DNA from: Oikopleura dioica
Lineage: Eukaryota > Chordata > Appendicularia > Copelata > Oikopleuridae
NCBI GenBank assembly: GCA_907165135.1
Contig: OU015567.1
Span: forward strand, 1,369,001-1,433,000
Length of the DNA: 64,000 bases
Direction of reading: 5' to 3'
Shown: in pieces, positions 33,233 to 44,567 of the stretch
How the letters are laid out: each line of letters opens with the position of its first letter
How positions within the stretch are numbered: the stretch's first letter is position 1
Position numbers and translations under genes: made by a program
The notes under the pieces: model-generated
Database searches by the model: none
What the model was told of the DNA's origin: nothing
Seen by the model: only the letters and a program-made list of their open reading frames with translations

Positions 33233-34898
33233 ATGAAGGAAAAAGTGCTCCATGCTCTCAACACAACAATGGGAATGCTCTCCCTCTTGATGATCGGCTT
33301 CGGCCTCGGACTCAAAACCTTCTATTTGAAAATGCTGGAAAATCTGACGGAAGACGCGCAAGTGATCAGATACAGCTCGCTCTTCTGCTACACGATCTTC
33401 ATCATCAACAGCATGATGCTCATCTTATCGCTGATCGGCCACGTGAGTCGCTGGCTCAACCGAAAAATGGTTTATTTATTGCTCCTCATTTTCGTCTTTT
33501 CGACCGCGATTTTGTTGCTGGTTGTTCTTGGCTTGTCTGTTGGAGTGTTTTCGAATTTCATTCCGACTCTTGCGCCGCTTCCGGAAACGACCAAGGATGC
33601 GCTTCTGTCAAATGACAATATCAAAACTGTAAGTTTTTTCTATTTATTGAGAATTCTAGCCGAATCATCTGAAAATCCTTTGATGAGTCATTTTTCAGTT
33701 CATGGTGATTTACATCCTCAACTTGGGAGTTGACATCATCGTTTTGATCATCACTGGAATCGTCGCAACAATGCTCTTTTGTGGAAAGAAAATCGACTCA
33801 AAAGCCGAAATTTCTCAAATCCCAAAATCGGAGCTTTCTCGATTTGCGGTTCCAAAAGAAAAACGCGCTTTCACCAGGTACCAAGAATTGATATTTTCGG
33901 CGTTTTATTTTTAGTGAAAGTTTTCAATACACGAATTTCGGAGAAGAAAACAAAGAGCCGCTCACAGTTAATGACCTCAGAAGAAGCCAACACAACATTG
34001 TTACCTCATCAACAAGAAAACTGCCCGATTTGCCGCTTTTTAACAATTTCAAGGAAAGTGTTCAAAAAAGCGAATTTTCAAAAAATTGATAAAAAAAAAT
34101 CGATCAAAATTTGAACTCTTGAAAAGCCTGTTTCTTATTCAACCCGAAGAAATCCTTCGGCTGTCCGGTCTGCTCCCAATCTTCATCGACTAGAAAATGT
34201 GATCTTGATCAATTCCGACTCGAAAACCGATGATTCAACAGCTGATTCAAACGAATCCGCCCCACTCATCAAAAAACAATGGTAAAATTCACTCGCTCCT
34301 TTCTCCAATCACGTCTCTTTTTCAGTCGAACGAGGCATTATGACCGTCGAAAACAGTGCAGTTCGGTTACAGAAGAATCAGATGTAATCCGAGATGCCGA
34401 TTTTGCCAACCTTCGTCTTCTCACTCGTCCGCCAATTGGCGCTATTGATGAGTCGCCACCAGGTCCTTTTCGCCCCCATCATCGACAAAAGTCCCAGCCA
34501 ATACTCTCGGAAAATCTGAATCAAGCCATGACCAAATCAGATGTTGATGCAGAAGTCAACAGATTACTCTACAGCTCGCAGAACAACTCAGGAACCGGTC
34601 CGCAAAATCCTCAAAATCTCTCCTTATATCTTCTTTTGAAAAAATTGCTGATCGTTTAAAAGTTCTCTCCGTTTCTGGAAACAAAGAACTCTGTAAAACT
34701 CGGCTGATAAGCGTCCCCGAACCTTCAGAAATCGATGATGAAGAAGAAAGCAACAACAACAACAACGAAATCGTTGTCACCAAATCCTCACCTTTTGGAT
34801 ATTCAGAGATCAAGACTGCTTCGCCAGTTACCCTCTCGATTTCGATGAATTCACAAAATCAGCCCGAAATCGTTTCTGACTCGATTTGCCATGTTTAA
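33233..34898 (+). CDS. Four-helix membrane protein with long cytoplasmic tail
   Basis: Six exons: 33233-33628, 33699-33877, 33915-34053, 34127-34281, 34326-34597, 34663-34898; 458 residues. Four hydrophobic segments: TMGMLSLLMIGFGLGL, YTIFIINSMMLILSLIG, VYLLLLIFVFSTAILLLVVL and VIYILNLGVDIIVLIITGIV. This is a tetraspan topology with a small extracellular loop 2; it lacks the CCG motif of true tetraspanins and the claudin W-GLW-C-C motif. The C-terminal 260 residues are Ser/Pro/Asn-rich and probably cytoplasmic. Intron 3 (34054-34126) starts GA and ends AG: the GA-AG splice keeps frame for the rest of the protein, whereas the nearby GT gives an early stop. An acceptor-like TTCTAG just upstream of the ATG may be a trans-splice site. 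Confidence 0.7.
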
Positions 34899-35082
34899 AC
34901 CTTTCCTGGTGCCTCTCTTTTCCTTTTATATTCACTGCCTGTACAAAAAAAGAAATACAAAGAAAAGACTGATTTTTTCAAGACGAGAGATCAATTTCGT
35001 CAAATTTCTTTTGGGAAAATACCTTCTGTTTGTCTACTCCACCAATTTTTATCAAAAGCAAAAAGAGTTCATAACCAAGAGA

Positions 35083-36581
35083 ATGAGATTTTTGAGTCTT
35101 TTTCCAGCTTCAATTTTCGCATACGAAAGTTGCGAGACTTTTTGCAAGAAAGAACTTGAGCAGTGTTTTTTGTCTTGCGATCCTTCCGATTTCTCTTGTC
35201 CACAAGGTAACGTTGAGCTTTTTGTCCCATTGGACCCCCCGTCAGCTTTTTCCTTTGAAAAATGTAAATTTTTAAAAACACCATATTTTTGGTTCTTGAT
35301 GTGTCCTCAGGTTAACTTGCTTCAAAACTTGATAAAAAGAAATTTTTCACCAAAAAAAATCAATATTTTTGCCAAAATAAGGGCAAATTTGTCAATTTTC
35401 GGCGAAAAGTCCAATTTTCGAATGCTTTTTTTGGGGGTGAAGGAGTCGAGATAGACCCCCAAAATGTAGCCTCAAAATTTTAAAATTCCGAAATCTGATT
35501 TTTCGAAAAAAGCTGGGGGGGTCCTTGAAAGGAACTTCAAGAGTGTCTGAGAGACGATACATCTTGTCGGCCAGAATGTGCAGAAGCTAAATTCGCGATT
35601 TTCTACCGCGACGAAGCTTGGACGACGAATTTTCGAATGGACGCTCAAGAGGATTTGACTTCCGAGTTTGACTTTGACAACCACGACGTTGACTACAGTT
35701 GCACTGTTGAGCACAAAGGCAGTTACTATCTTATTGGTGGCTTTGATGATCGAACAAGAGTTTCGATTTTCGAAAACTGCGGATTGCGAAAGGTAACGGA
35801 TTTGGAACAAAACCATCAAATGCACAGATGTCGATCGTTCCAAGACGAAATTTGGATTTGCGGAGATAAGGATCGGGCGAACGAATGCACCTCGCTCAAT
35901 ACGGAGACTCTGGTGGAGACAACAAGGCCATCCTCCGAGATTGGTCATCTTCTTGGCGGTCTGGTTGACTATCAAGGTTAAAAAGAGAAAAAAGGAGATT
36001 TTGTAGAAAAACTTGTTGAGGCACTCTTCTGAGAATCGCGGGGTATTCTAACAAAATCAGTGCTTTGAGCGAAAATGGATCAGAATGGCAATCTTGGGGA
36101 GCAAATATCGGGGACTTTATGCACAGGAAAGGGCTCTGGAATCCTCTTTCTCTTTGATTGTATTTAAACGTTCGTTAAATTTTGACTCGAAATTTTCGAG
36201 CTCTGAAATAGTTTTACGACAATACAAACTGAAGGGACAATTTTCCTCTTCGGTGGCTATTCAGATTTGCAGCAAGAATACACTCATCGGATTTGGAAAT
36301 ATCTTCCTGAATCGCATTCTTGGACGATTGAAGGAAACATGCTCGTCAATAGGATGAACTTTGCCTCTGCTCTAGGGACTCGTTTTCTTTTCTAGAGAAA
36401 AGTAAAGTCCGGTTTCGTAAAACGGGAATCAGTGAATGGTAAAGTCTTTTCCGTTGGCGGATTTTACGAGCTGAATCACGAAGTTTACGATTTTGACACT
36501 GGTTTATCGACTGCTTTGGATACGACGCTAAATTCGAAGCTTTTTGTTGAGCTTGTGCCTTTCTCTTATCTTCAATGCTGA
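35083..36581 (+). CDS. Secreted kelch-repeat protein
   Basis: Five exons: 35083-35206, 35542-35976, 36021-36126, 36212-36344, 36396-36581; 327 residues. Signal peptide MRFLSLFPASIFA, then a Cys-rich start (CETFCKKELEQCFLSC). Kelch-type blades follow: GSYYLIGGFDDRTRVSIFE, DEIWICGD, TIFLFGGYSD and NGKVFSVGGFYELN, each with the G-G pair typical of a beta-propeller. Intron 1 is 335 bp because it contains a mobile element (35228-35528). Intron 3 (36127-36211) has GA-AG borders; a GT further on would include an in-frame stop. It resembles the kelch part of the ZP-kelch gene at 14795. Ends ...SYLQC. Confidence 0.7.
35228..35528. mobile_element. GGACCCCCC-family MITE (copy B) inside an intron
   Basis: GGACCCCCCGTCAGCTTTTT at 35232 and AAAAAAGCTGGGGGGGTCC ending at 35525 form the inverted ends. 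The core GAGTCGAGATAGACCCCC lies near 35443. TTAA at the borders has decayed. It lies wholly within intron 1 of the kelch gene in a spliceable position. Confidence 0.8.
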
Positions 36582-36633
36582 TTAAAACACTGAAGTAAAC
36601 CCAAGAAAAAAACCCTTCGAATTAGAATTTTTT

Positions 36634-36750
36634 CTACAAGAGGGTCTTTCAACAACGACCGGGCTGATTTGCATGATTGACCAATCAGAGCACAGAATAA
36701 TTCCTCATGATGGAAATCGCCCCGGTCGTTGTTGAATGACCTCCTTGTAG
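36634..36750. mobile_element. 117-bp hairpin MITE
   Basis: CTACAAGAGGGTCTTTCAAC at 36634 is matched by its inverse GTTGAATGACCTCCTTGTAG ending at 36750, extending to CAACGACCGGG on both arms (about 31 bp, few mismatches). It lies between two convergent genes. No target duplication is obvious. Confidence 0.7.
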
Positions 36751-36805
36751 GATCAGTTTTTGAAACAGTTTTACTGAAACAGAGAGATTTATTATTTTTT
36801 CTTTT

Positions 36806-37919
36806 TTAGTTTGTATAGATAAACATATTCAAGCCGGCGGTATTAGAGCTTCCATCCGAGTTGTAGTATTCGTCAATATTCGCATAGTAAGTGATGCAGC
36901 ATCACTGATGCTGATGTCGCCGTTAAAGGAGGTGCTTATAAACTCATCTTGACAGTATTTTTGACCTAAATTTTCATTTTTTTGTATTTTTTTCTATTCT
37001 TACCATTAACTTCGATATAAGCTTCATTGCAATTCAGGTAGCCATTGTAACCTGGTGGGCCGAAAAGCCCGAAGGAACCTTCGACTTTTTGGGAATCAGA
37101 AAATTTCATGATTAACAAAACTAGTACAGAGGTTTTCTAATAGTAAGTCTCGACCAAATTTTTGGAAAAGTCTATTATTTCGGAAAACCGCTGAATTTGA
37201 ATTTCGAATCCCTTCCGTAAACCATATTTACAGGATTATTAACCGTGATGGTGCAATTTATTTCATCTTGATAATATGGGCCGCTAGTGGGTACATTAGT
37301 TTCGAAATATTTTCAAGTAGTTCCATCTGGTTTAACCTCACTCAGTTCTGCTGCGGTGAAATTCACGTGATGAGGTGAATCAGGGGTATCCATGCTAACG
37401 AACCAGTTTTCTGGCATTCCTCGTTGGCCCTGGCCCTCCATTAAAATTATATTGACCATGAGCGGCATTACAAAGAAGAAGCAACAGATGCAGCAGCAAA
37501 AGCAAATAAAACCTTTTTCAGGTTGATTATTGATTCATATACCCGAAGAAAAAAAAACGATTTTGAAGAGAAGAAAGTTTGTATCATTTTTAAAGATTCA
37601 ACTCGAACCTGCGCCACCGCTACTGCTTTTGCTGCTTTGAGTAGGAGGAAGCGTTGTTGAACCAGGTGGTCGGGAAAAAGCTGGTGGTGGAGCTTGATAA
37701 CTCGGTGTCTGAGGAAAGGATGGTGCTGGAGCTTGTTGAGAAAATGATGATGACGGCGCCTGAGGATAGGCTTGTGCTGGAGAACTTCTGTTGGTTTCAA
37801 ATCAACTTTATCCCTTTTGAATGCGTTTTTTATCAAAAAGTAAAAAAAAGAAATTTATATTTTTGGAATCTTTGCCCATAGGACGACCCCCAGGGATCTT
37901 GGTTGTTGTAATACGCCAT
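36806..37919 (-). CDS. Type II membrane protein, Pro/Gln-rich N-terminus, CUB-like ectodomain
   Basis: Minus strand. The start MAYYNNQDPWGSSYG at 37919 is followed by an exon (about 37613-37790) rich in Pro, Ser and Gln (SPAQAYPQAPSSSF, PSYQAPPPAF). Next is a cysteine-rich hydrophobic segment (GFICFCCCICCFFFVMPLMV, about 37440-37500), which is probably the membrane anchor and palmitoylated. The ectodomain runs NWFVSMDTPDSPHHVNF, EINCTITVNNP, then GSFGLFGPPGYNGYLNCNEAYIEVN and QKYCQDEFI..., reminiscent of a CUB domain, ending ...GLNMFIYTN. The last exon shows a +1 frame inconsistency near 36895, either an intron I cannot place or an indel. AATAAA follows the stop. Confidence 0.5.
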
Positions 37920-38054
37920 TTTTAAAACTGACTGCGATTTTTGCGAAAAAATACTTATAAATACGGATTCTAGAGATATAACTTAATTTTATTTTCAAAG
38001 TACAATTAACAGAAATAACTTTACAGTCAATAAATTAATGCTCCTCCTCGCGAT

Positions 38055-40629
38055 TTACTTATGGATAAGCTCAGTCGGATGAGCTCCCAAGACGGGGCTG
38101 TCCGCATTGACCATTTTTTCCGTCAGTTCCGCCATGTTTTTCCAATGCGACTCATCTTGTCTTAACAAAAATGATAGAAATGTCTCATCAATAAATAAAA
38201 TTACTCTGTTAGTTGATCAAGAGCGCCATGAATCTTCTTCAACGAGTCGAAAATATAAGTTTTGGCAAGTAGAATTTCCTCTTCCTTGTTTGCAGTTGGG
38301 TGTTTCTGGGCCGCAGTAGCTCTAGAAAACGATATTTACGGTGAATCGTCTAAATTCTTACCTAGATAAAACGGCAGAGCTTGCGAAAAGCTCAATCGCA
38401 GCTTCAGCTATTCTCTTGACATGAAATTGCTGATTGATGATGTCCTGAAAATTGATTTTTTTATGAATTTTTTCCAGAAAAAGTACCTTGTTAAATTTTT
38501 GAAGAATCTTTTTCGACGCAACTTCGAATCTTGTGATGGCTTCGCCGACTTTCTGTGCTTCTGGGTGGAGCGCGGGGTCGACATATTGTTTCAAATCATT
38601 CACCGCTTCAATCAATTTTGAGAACACTCTTTCTTTTATTGAAAAATACCTGTTTTAGACCCCTTTTCTTTCGCCCTCTGGTCCATTTTGAACTTGATCA
38701 AAGTCGGTGCATTCGCGATTGGGCTTTTGGCGGCTTTTGCGATGGGCGCCAATTGTTGACCTGTGTATTGAAGACCTTGAAGACCCACCATTAGTCGAAG
38801 AATGTCATTTGTTCCTTCGAAAATTCGGAAAATTCGGAGATCGCGCATCACTTTTTCCACGCCTTTTACTGTGCTCAAAACACCATAAATAGTGGAAATT
38901 TTTCGCATTAACATATTTTTTATATTTAGTTTAGTCGACTACTTGTTTTATTCAAAATGATCTCTTTCAATTAGGTGGCGAGTATGCACCATCCTTGTTC
39001 AAACATGTATCCCATTCCACCCATAACCTGAATCGTCTCATCACAGCAATGCCAGGCTCTCTCCGAAGCAAAAACTGAAAGGCTCAATAAACCCTTACTC
39101 AAAGAAATGGCTTACTTTTTCCACAAGCAGCCTCAAGATGATAGTTTTCAGTCTTGTGATCCATCGCATTTGCGACCAAATAGCTAACTGCTTCAGAGGC
39201 GTATTGCTCCGCATGCATTCTGGCGAGTTTTTCTTGAATCGCGCCAAATCTGAAAAATTATGGTCTGATGGGGCGATCTAAAATGGCGTGATTTCAGTCT
39301 TATGGCATGATTCTTTCAGTTCTACTATTTTCCCCAATTTCATTTTACAAAAAAAAACAACTCACTTGTAGATCTTATCCCTGAACTGCGTTCGATTCGC
39401 GGCAAATTCCGTCGCTTTCTTTATTAATCCCTTTTGCGTTCCATTCAGCGTCGCACCCATTCCATATCGCCCCGAATTCAACACCTCCATCGCAACTTTG
39501 AATCCTTCTCCCACTTCTCCGATCATATTCTCGGCCGGAATTCTGACATCATCAAAGTAGACCTCAGCAGTATTCGAGCACTTGATCCCCATTTTCTTTT
39601 CCGGAGCGCCGTGAGTCACTCCGCCGAAATCACGCTCGACGATGAAAGCTGTCATTTTATCCTTTATCGTTCCATCTTCTTGTTGAACGGGAACCTGGGC
39701 GAAGACGGTGAAGATGTCGGCTATACCACCGCCAGTGATCCAGATTTTTCCGCCGTTCATAAGATAGCTACCGTCTTCTTGTTTCACTGCTCTTTTCTAG
39801 GGTTAGCAAGTGGAGTTTATCGCAAATGATATATCATATTTTTTCAGAAATTCACATATTTATGGCTGGCCCACAACCATCAGGGAACACGAAAAATTTT
39901 ATTTATTCCTCAAGATCTGTAACGAAGCAAAAATCTTTACTATGTTTACTTTTAAATCATTTATGGTTTTTGAGAATTCCGATTTTTTCATTTGAGACCC
40001 TGGCCTTGTCTGAACGCTGGAGGCATCAGATCCAGTACTTGGCTCAGTCAAGCAAAACGCTGCAATCTTCTCACCAGAAGCAACCAACGGAAGATACTTT
40101 TCCTTCATCTCCTGAGTTCCGAGAATCAAAATCGCCTTGAAACCGATACTCTGATGCGCACCAATATAAATCGAAACACCAAGATCCAGCTCGCCTCCGA
40201 TTTCCGACATTCGCGCCATTTGGACGTTTGACATGCCAAGACCGCCGAGTTCTTCTGGAACTTGCATGCCGAAGAGACCAAAGTCCCTGAGCATTTGGAC
40301 CATTTCTGGGTCGAGGTCGCCGCGAAGGTCATTTTCCAGGGCTTCGTTGGTTCCGTCAAAAGCGTCAAAAGAGGCGGAAAAGAGCTCGTTTAGCTCGTCA
40401 ACTTGTTCCTTAATTTATTGAATAAAAAGATTGATCTGAAAAAAATAAGGAAAAAATTGAATTTTACCTGATTAAAAACTGACGGATACGGGAAAATATT
40501 TTTCGGGTTAATTTCCCCATTAAAAAGACCAAAAACAAACGAGTCACTTCTGTCTGGAATCGGCTTGCTTCCGGCTGCTCTCACTCCTTGTTTGAGAAAA
40601 TTACTCTTTTGCAAAATAACTCTCTTCAT
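38055..40629 (-). CDS. Acyl-CoA dehydrogenase, VLCAD/ACAD9 type
   Basis: Minus strand. Start [20 protein letters not shown] (40629) looks like a mitochondrial targeting peptide. Family landmarks: [18 protein letters not shown]; the FAD/substrate signature [33 protein letters not shown]; catalytic-region [12 protein letters not shown]; and the extra C-terminal region ([20 protein letters not shown]...) found in membrane-associated VLCAD and ACAD9, not in medium-chain enzymes. It catalyses the first step of mitochondrial beta-oxidation of long-chain acyl-CoA; in the ACAD9 branch it also helps complex I assembly, and sequence alone does not separate the two. Two non-canonical introns: GC-AG at 39792-40004 (213 bp, QTR/AVKQ) and GA-AG at 38869-38993 (MFEQ/VKGVEKV). 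Ends HPTELIHK at 38055. Confidence 0.85.
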
Positions 40630-40639
40630 TTTTTTCGTC

Positions 40640-41328
40640 TTTTTTGTCTGATTTTTCGAACTGAACTTTGGAAGGTGGGGCGTAAATAACTCAGAATGCA
40701 GCAAACGAACAAATATTTGAAGAAATACCCAGTCTGTTACTGCTTTCGCTTTTTCCAGAACAAAAAAATTGGTCATAACATGGAACAAATTTTGGTTTGA
40801 AAGGTCGAAGATCAAAAATCAAGGGCGAGGGTTAAAAAAGTGTGGACTTTGATATAAAAATAATCGAATTTTTTAACGGATCCCGAGTATGAATTTTTAT
40901 TATTTTTTATTTGTAAAGTTTTTTGGTATTTAATTTTTGTTACTTTTTATCATGAAAACAAGGGGAAGTTCTTTGGCTAATTTTGAATGACTGATTCATG
41001 TTAACATCCGTTTTCGTCTTGGTCAAATAGACAAAGAGTAAAAATCAAATATAACATCGTATTATCTAAGACTCTTAGTTGAGCGATTTTCAAAGGTCGG
41101 AGAATTAATGATTCAGACATCCGTATCCCACGGTGATCTTTATCCATTCCTCGGATAAATTTTCGCAAGCTTAGTTTTTGGTGAGAAGAGAAAAAAGGGA
41201 AATATAGAAGAATTGAGAAGAAATGAAACTTGGGCTTGGTTTGTTGGCTTCTTTGGGCGCAAGAAATGTTTGTCTCTAGAATTTTACATTAGATATTTTT
41301 CTTCTTCGATTTTTCATCAGTTTTGAAG
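40640..41328. other. Divergent intergenic region
   Basis: Lies between the acyl-CoA dehydrogenase (minus) and carboxypeptidase (plus) starts; AT-rich. An open frame on the minus strand at 40640-40815 continues upstream of the dehydrogenase start but has no supporting feature. It presumably holds both promoters. Confidence 0.3.
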
Positions 41329-42975
41329 ATGAAATTAAAGCTCTTATTGGCTTTTATAAGCATTCTTGAAAGTCAGAGAATCGGCGCTCCAACTTACACT
41401 GGAATCTCCCTCAAAAACCATGGCTACTACGAACTAACCATCGATACCCAAGATCAAGCTGATGCCTTCAGAGGAATCTCGGAAAACATAAACATTGATT
41501 TCTTCTTCCCTCACAATGGAGCTCGATTCGTAAAAGGAGAAGAAGTGAAATTCTGCATTCAGCCGGAAGATAAAGGCGCGATGGACTTCTTTTTGAAAAC
41601 GCTGGATTTCGACTATGATGATGAAAACCGGCTAGATGAGCTGATTGAGAATGAATTCGACAATAAATCCGGAAGATCTGTTGGCTTCGATTTTAATGTT
41701 TATCACACGCTTCAAGGAAGGGGTTTCAAAATTAGTCATTTAACGAAACTTCTTCTTGATATTTCAATTCAAAATCCCGAGCAAGAACAATTTGCTTACC
41801 TCGATGGTCTTGCTGACATCCCTGGTGTTACTGTATCAAGTATTGGGAGATCTGTAGAGCTTCGAAATCTGTACAAAATTTCAATTGGAGACGATAATTT
41901 GCCAAAAATCGTTGTTGATTGCGGAATTCATGCCCGAGAATGGGCAGCTCATGCGTGGTGCTATAAATTGATCGATGACTTGATCAATGGAGAGTCTGCT
42001 GATATGAAAAGGATCAAAATACAGTTCTTGAAAATTATTCCGAAAAAATTTTGATCTCTTGAAAAGAATTCCGTCAACTGGATCATCTACCCAAATCTCA
42101 ACCCTGACGGCTACGAGTACACCTGGACTGGCTACCGATACTGGCGCAAAAATCGAGCCAACAATCCTGGCTCTAACTGCAAGGGCGTCGATCTGAATCG
42201 AAACTACGACATTGAGTGGATGAATGCGGGAACAAGCAACAGCCCTTGCTCTGACATCTACGGAGGCCCAAGTGCTTTTTCGGAGCCGGAATCGCAAGCG
42301 CATCGGGATGACATGCTCGCCATTGACAATAAACTTGCCTATTTGACGTACCACGCATATTCGCAGTTCATCATTTATCCGTATTCTTCTTCCCACGCGG
42401 CTGAAGCATGGAACAAAGCTGACCTTGACTATGTTGCGAAAGCTATGGTTGATACAATCAGGAACGGGCTTATAAGATCTTTCTTACAAGATTTTTCTTT
42501 CGAAAAATATTTGCAAAGCCCCTAGGAAGTGACACTACTGGAGCATATTATCAATATGGCGAAGGAGCTCCAAGCTTTTACCCCGCTTCTGGCGGCAGTG
42601 ATGACTGGTCACACAATGATTCCGGAGCGAATGTCCCGATTTCCCTGACGATCGAGCTGCGAGATAGAGGACAGTATGGCTTTGCGCTTCCGGAGAGTCA
42701 GTTGGAGCCAATGTATACAGAAAATCTTGCAGCAATGAGAGTAAGAAAATTGCCAAAAAATAACCTGATAAACTTGTTTCTAGACGGCTTATGATCACGT
42801 GAAACCTGGCGGAACTTGTAATCCTCCTTCGTCGAGCGAATCAACATCGACTGACTCCTCATCTACAGCAAGCTCGTCTTCCACTGTCGGATGTCCAAGC
42901 GATGCAACATGCACTTGGCAGTTCAGTACCTTTGTCCCGCTTTTGGTGATTTTAGTTCTGGTGCATAGATTCTAG
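41329..42975 (+). CDS. M14 metallocarboxypeptidase (A/B type), GPI-anchored
   Basis: Signal peptide MKLKLLLAFISILESQRIG, then a propeptide (to about residue 140) and the catalytic domain. Zinc ligands and specificity motifs: HAREW (H and E of HxxE), NPDGYEYTWTGYRYWRKNR, CKGVDLNRNYD, PCSDIYGG..FSEPE, TYHAYSQFIIYPY (zinc His and downstream Tyr), and the catalytic Glu in TIELRDRGQYGFALP. The C-terminus is Ser/Thr-rich and ends in a hydrophobic tail (FVPLLVILVLVHRF), suggesting a GPI anchor. The last intron (about 42740-42784) is GT-AG. Two other junctions (about 42000-42070 and 42460-42526) have an in-frame stop or frame change and no canonical GT, so they are presumably non-canonical introns. 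Cuts C-terminal residues from peptides; the S1' pocket residue was not determined. Confidence 0.8.
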
Positions 42976-43030
42976 AAAATATGTTTTAATCGGTGTTAAT
43001 AAAATACTATATTTTTCTTATTTCACTTAG

Positions 43031-43128
43031 TTCTGGTTTGAAACTGGTCTACTGTGCCTGTAACGACCCTGAACACTACATTTTCGACTCGGATGCTTGG
43101 GAATGCATTGGAAGAAGTACGACCACTT
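43031..43128 (+). pseudogene. Orphan Cys-rich exon
   Basis: Flanked by an acceptor (TTTCACTTAG) and a donor (ACTT/GTAAGAG), with an open reading VYCACNDPEHYIF and WECIGRSTTT between. No matching exon is found up- or downstream on this strand; the upstream AATAAA belongs to the carboxypeptidase gene. Probably a leftover exon of a secreted-protein gene. Confidence 0.35.
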
Positions 43129-43574
43129 GTAAGAGCAAAACATCTGGCATAATGCTGATGTTGATATTTAAATATATACAAATAGAAGTAGTAGAAGCTC
43201 TATTTATCGGTCAAAGAATCAGAAAACAAAAATACTATTCAGAAGTTATGATAGAAAACTTCTCTTTTATGAATTCCTATGCTATGTCAGGAGGTACCAG
43301 AAAAGACTAAAAATACGCAAGTTAACCCCTATTGCGCAAATGGTCAATTTCTGACATGGACCACGTAATCATGGTCAGATTTTTACGAGACCTTGATATT
43401 ATGGGTAGGGCCGACGAGCAAAAATTCAACCCCAAGAACCCTTTTTGAATGCTGCAAGTATGGTCCATTTAGTTATTGGCAGCAAACAAATCATTTACAA
43501 TAAAAAAGAAATTCATTCATTTTTGGATCAGTAAGAATAAAAATATAAGCCACGGCGATTCCAACCGTAAAATG
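43129..43574. other. No gene seen
   Basis: About 445 bp of AT-rich sequence between the orphan exon and the 3' end of the mucin-like gene. No structured repeat is noticed. Confidence 0.3.
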
Positions 43575-44147
43575 CTATTTTTCTTCTTGTTGAACAAAAT
43601 TGGAATTCTGGCCGCAGCGACAGGCTTTAACGCATTTGTCCTTGCTTTCTTCGCAAATGGAATGGCAGTAATCACTCTCACAATTTGCCCCGCATTTATT
43701 ATATTCAACAATGCAGGTTAGTTCGCATTCTTTGAACATGCCCGAATCACTTAAAATGTTATATATCTGTTTTGATAAAAAAATGATGACTTACGAGCAG
43801 TTCTCTGAAGTTGTCATTGGTAAAGAGACAGTTGGCATTGTCGAAAGCATTGTTTTTTGAGTCGCGATTGTTCTAGCCGTTGTCGAAAATATTGTGCTCA
43901 TCATATGGCTTTCTGTCCCTCCGTCGGTTGTTGAAGGAGTACTTGTGAACGAAGCCGTTTGTGTTCCGATTGTTGTTAGGGTCGCATTCTCTGGCATTGC
44001 TTCTGTCGAGAATTGATGATCATCTTTCATAGAAAACTATCTTCTGCTAAGAAAAACAGGAGTCAAGATGCTAGCTGATATCCCAAAGAAAGCAATGAAG
44101 AAGAGAGCAATCTTCAAAATCCTCACTGAACGATTTTTCATTCTCAT
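43575..44147 (-). CDS. Mucin-like type II membrane or secreted protein with Cys module
   Basis: Minus strand. MRMKNRSVRILKIALFFIAF at 44147 gives a basic start and hydrophobic segment (membrane anchor or signal). The same frame continues after an in-frame TAG at 44037-44039 into a Thr/Ser-rich stretch (TTIGTQTASFTSTPSTTDGG). After a GT-AG intron (near 43750-43797) comes a Cys module: ECELTCIVEYNKCGANCESD, CHSICEESKDKCVKACRCG. This module aligns with ECEAKCRLDYNKCRLLCETD in the C-type lectin gene next door, so the two genes are related. The TAG may be spliced out, be a sequence error, or mark the ATG at 44028 as the true start. Confidence 0.5.
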
Positions 44148-44369
44148 TATGAAATAACTTATGAAATTTCAGGAGGCAGCGGCGCGAATAAAAAATAGCA
44201 GAAGATTGTTTAATTATTTGATTTCACACACATAATCGGCTAATCAAAAGGTGCATGAATATTATTTATTCGACGGGAAGCTGTCAGAGAGGGTAACAAC
44301 GCATAGCGATAAAGTGCTTTGATGTCAAAGAAATACTGTCCGCGATTATTGCACAATTCTCACAATAGA

Positions 44370-44542
44370 TTTCACGGACAAATACGGACAAATACGGATT
44401 TTGTCCAGATCGTGACAAAAGTCCGGTCTAGGCTGTCCGTTTTTTCCTCAACCAGAAGACTAAAAGTCTAGTCTGTCCGTACGGGCAAGACCGGACAGAC
44501 ACGGATAAAATCCGTACACGGACATGTCCGTTTAGAACCCTG
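44370..44542. repeat. GGACA/TGTCC-rich repeat element
   Basis: Contains repeated CGGACAAATA, TGTCCGT and CGGACATGTCCG in both orientations, ending TTTAGAACCCTG. On the minus strand the end reads CAGGGTTCTAAACGGACA, a hAT-like CAGGG terminus. The opposite end and a target duplication were not found. Confidence 0.5.
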
Positions 44543-44567
44543 GTTGCAGGTTGAATTGAGAAATTCT

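Noticed and set aside
32844-33315. Open frames with repeated NPGFP or QDLGNPGF units
   Set aside because: They are generated in every frame by the tandem minisatellite inside an inverted-repeat element; only the frame from the ATG at 33233 is a gene.
34891-35080. Open frame upstream of the kelch gene start, giving a longer N-terminus
   Set aside because: It begins within the last codons of the preceding gene and would place the signal peptide internally.
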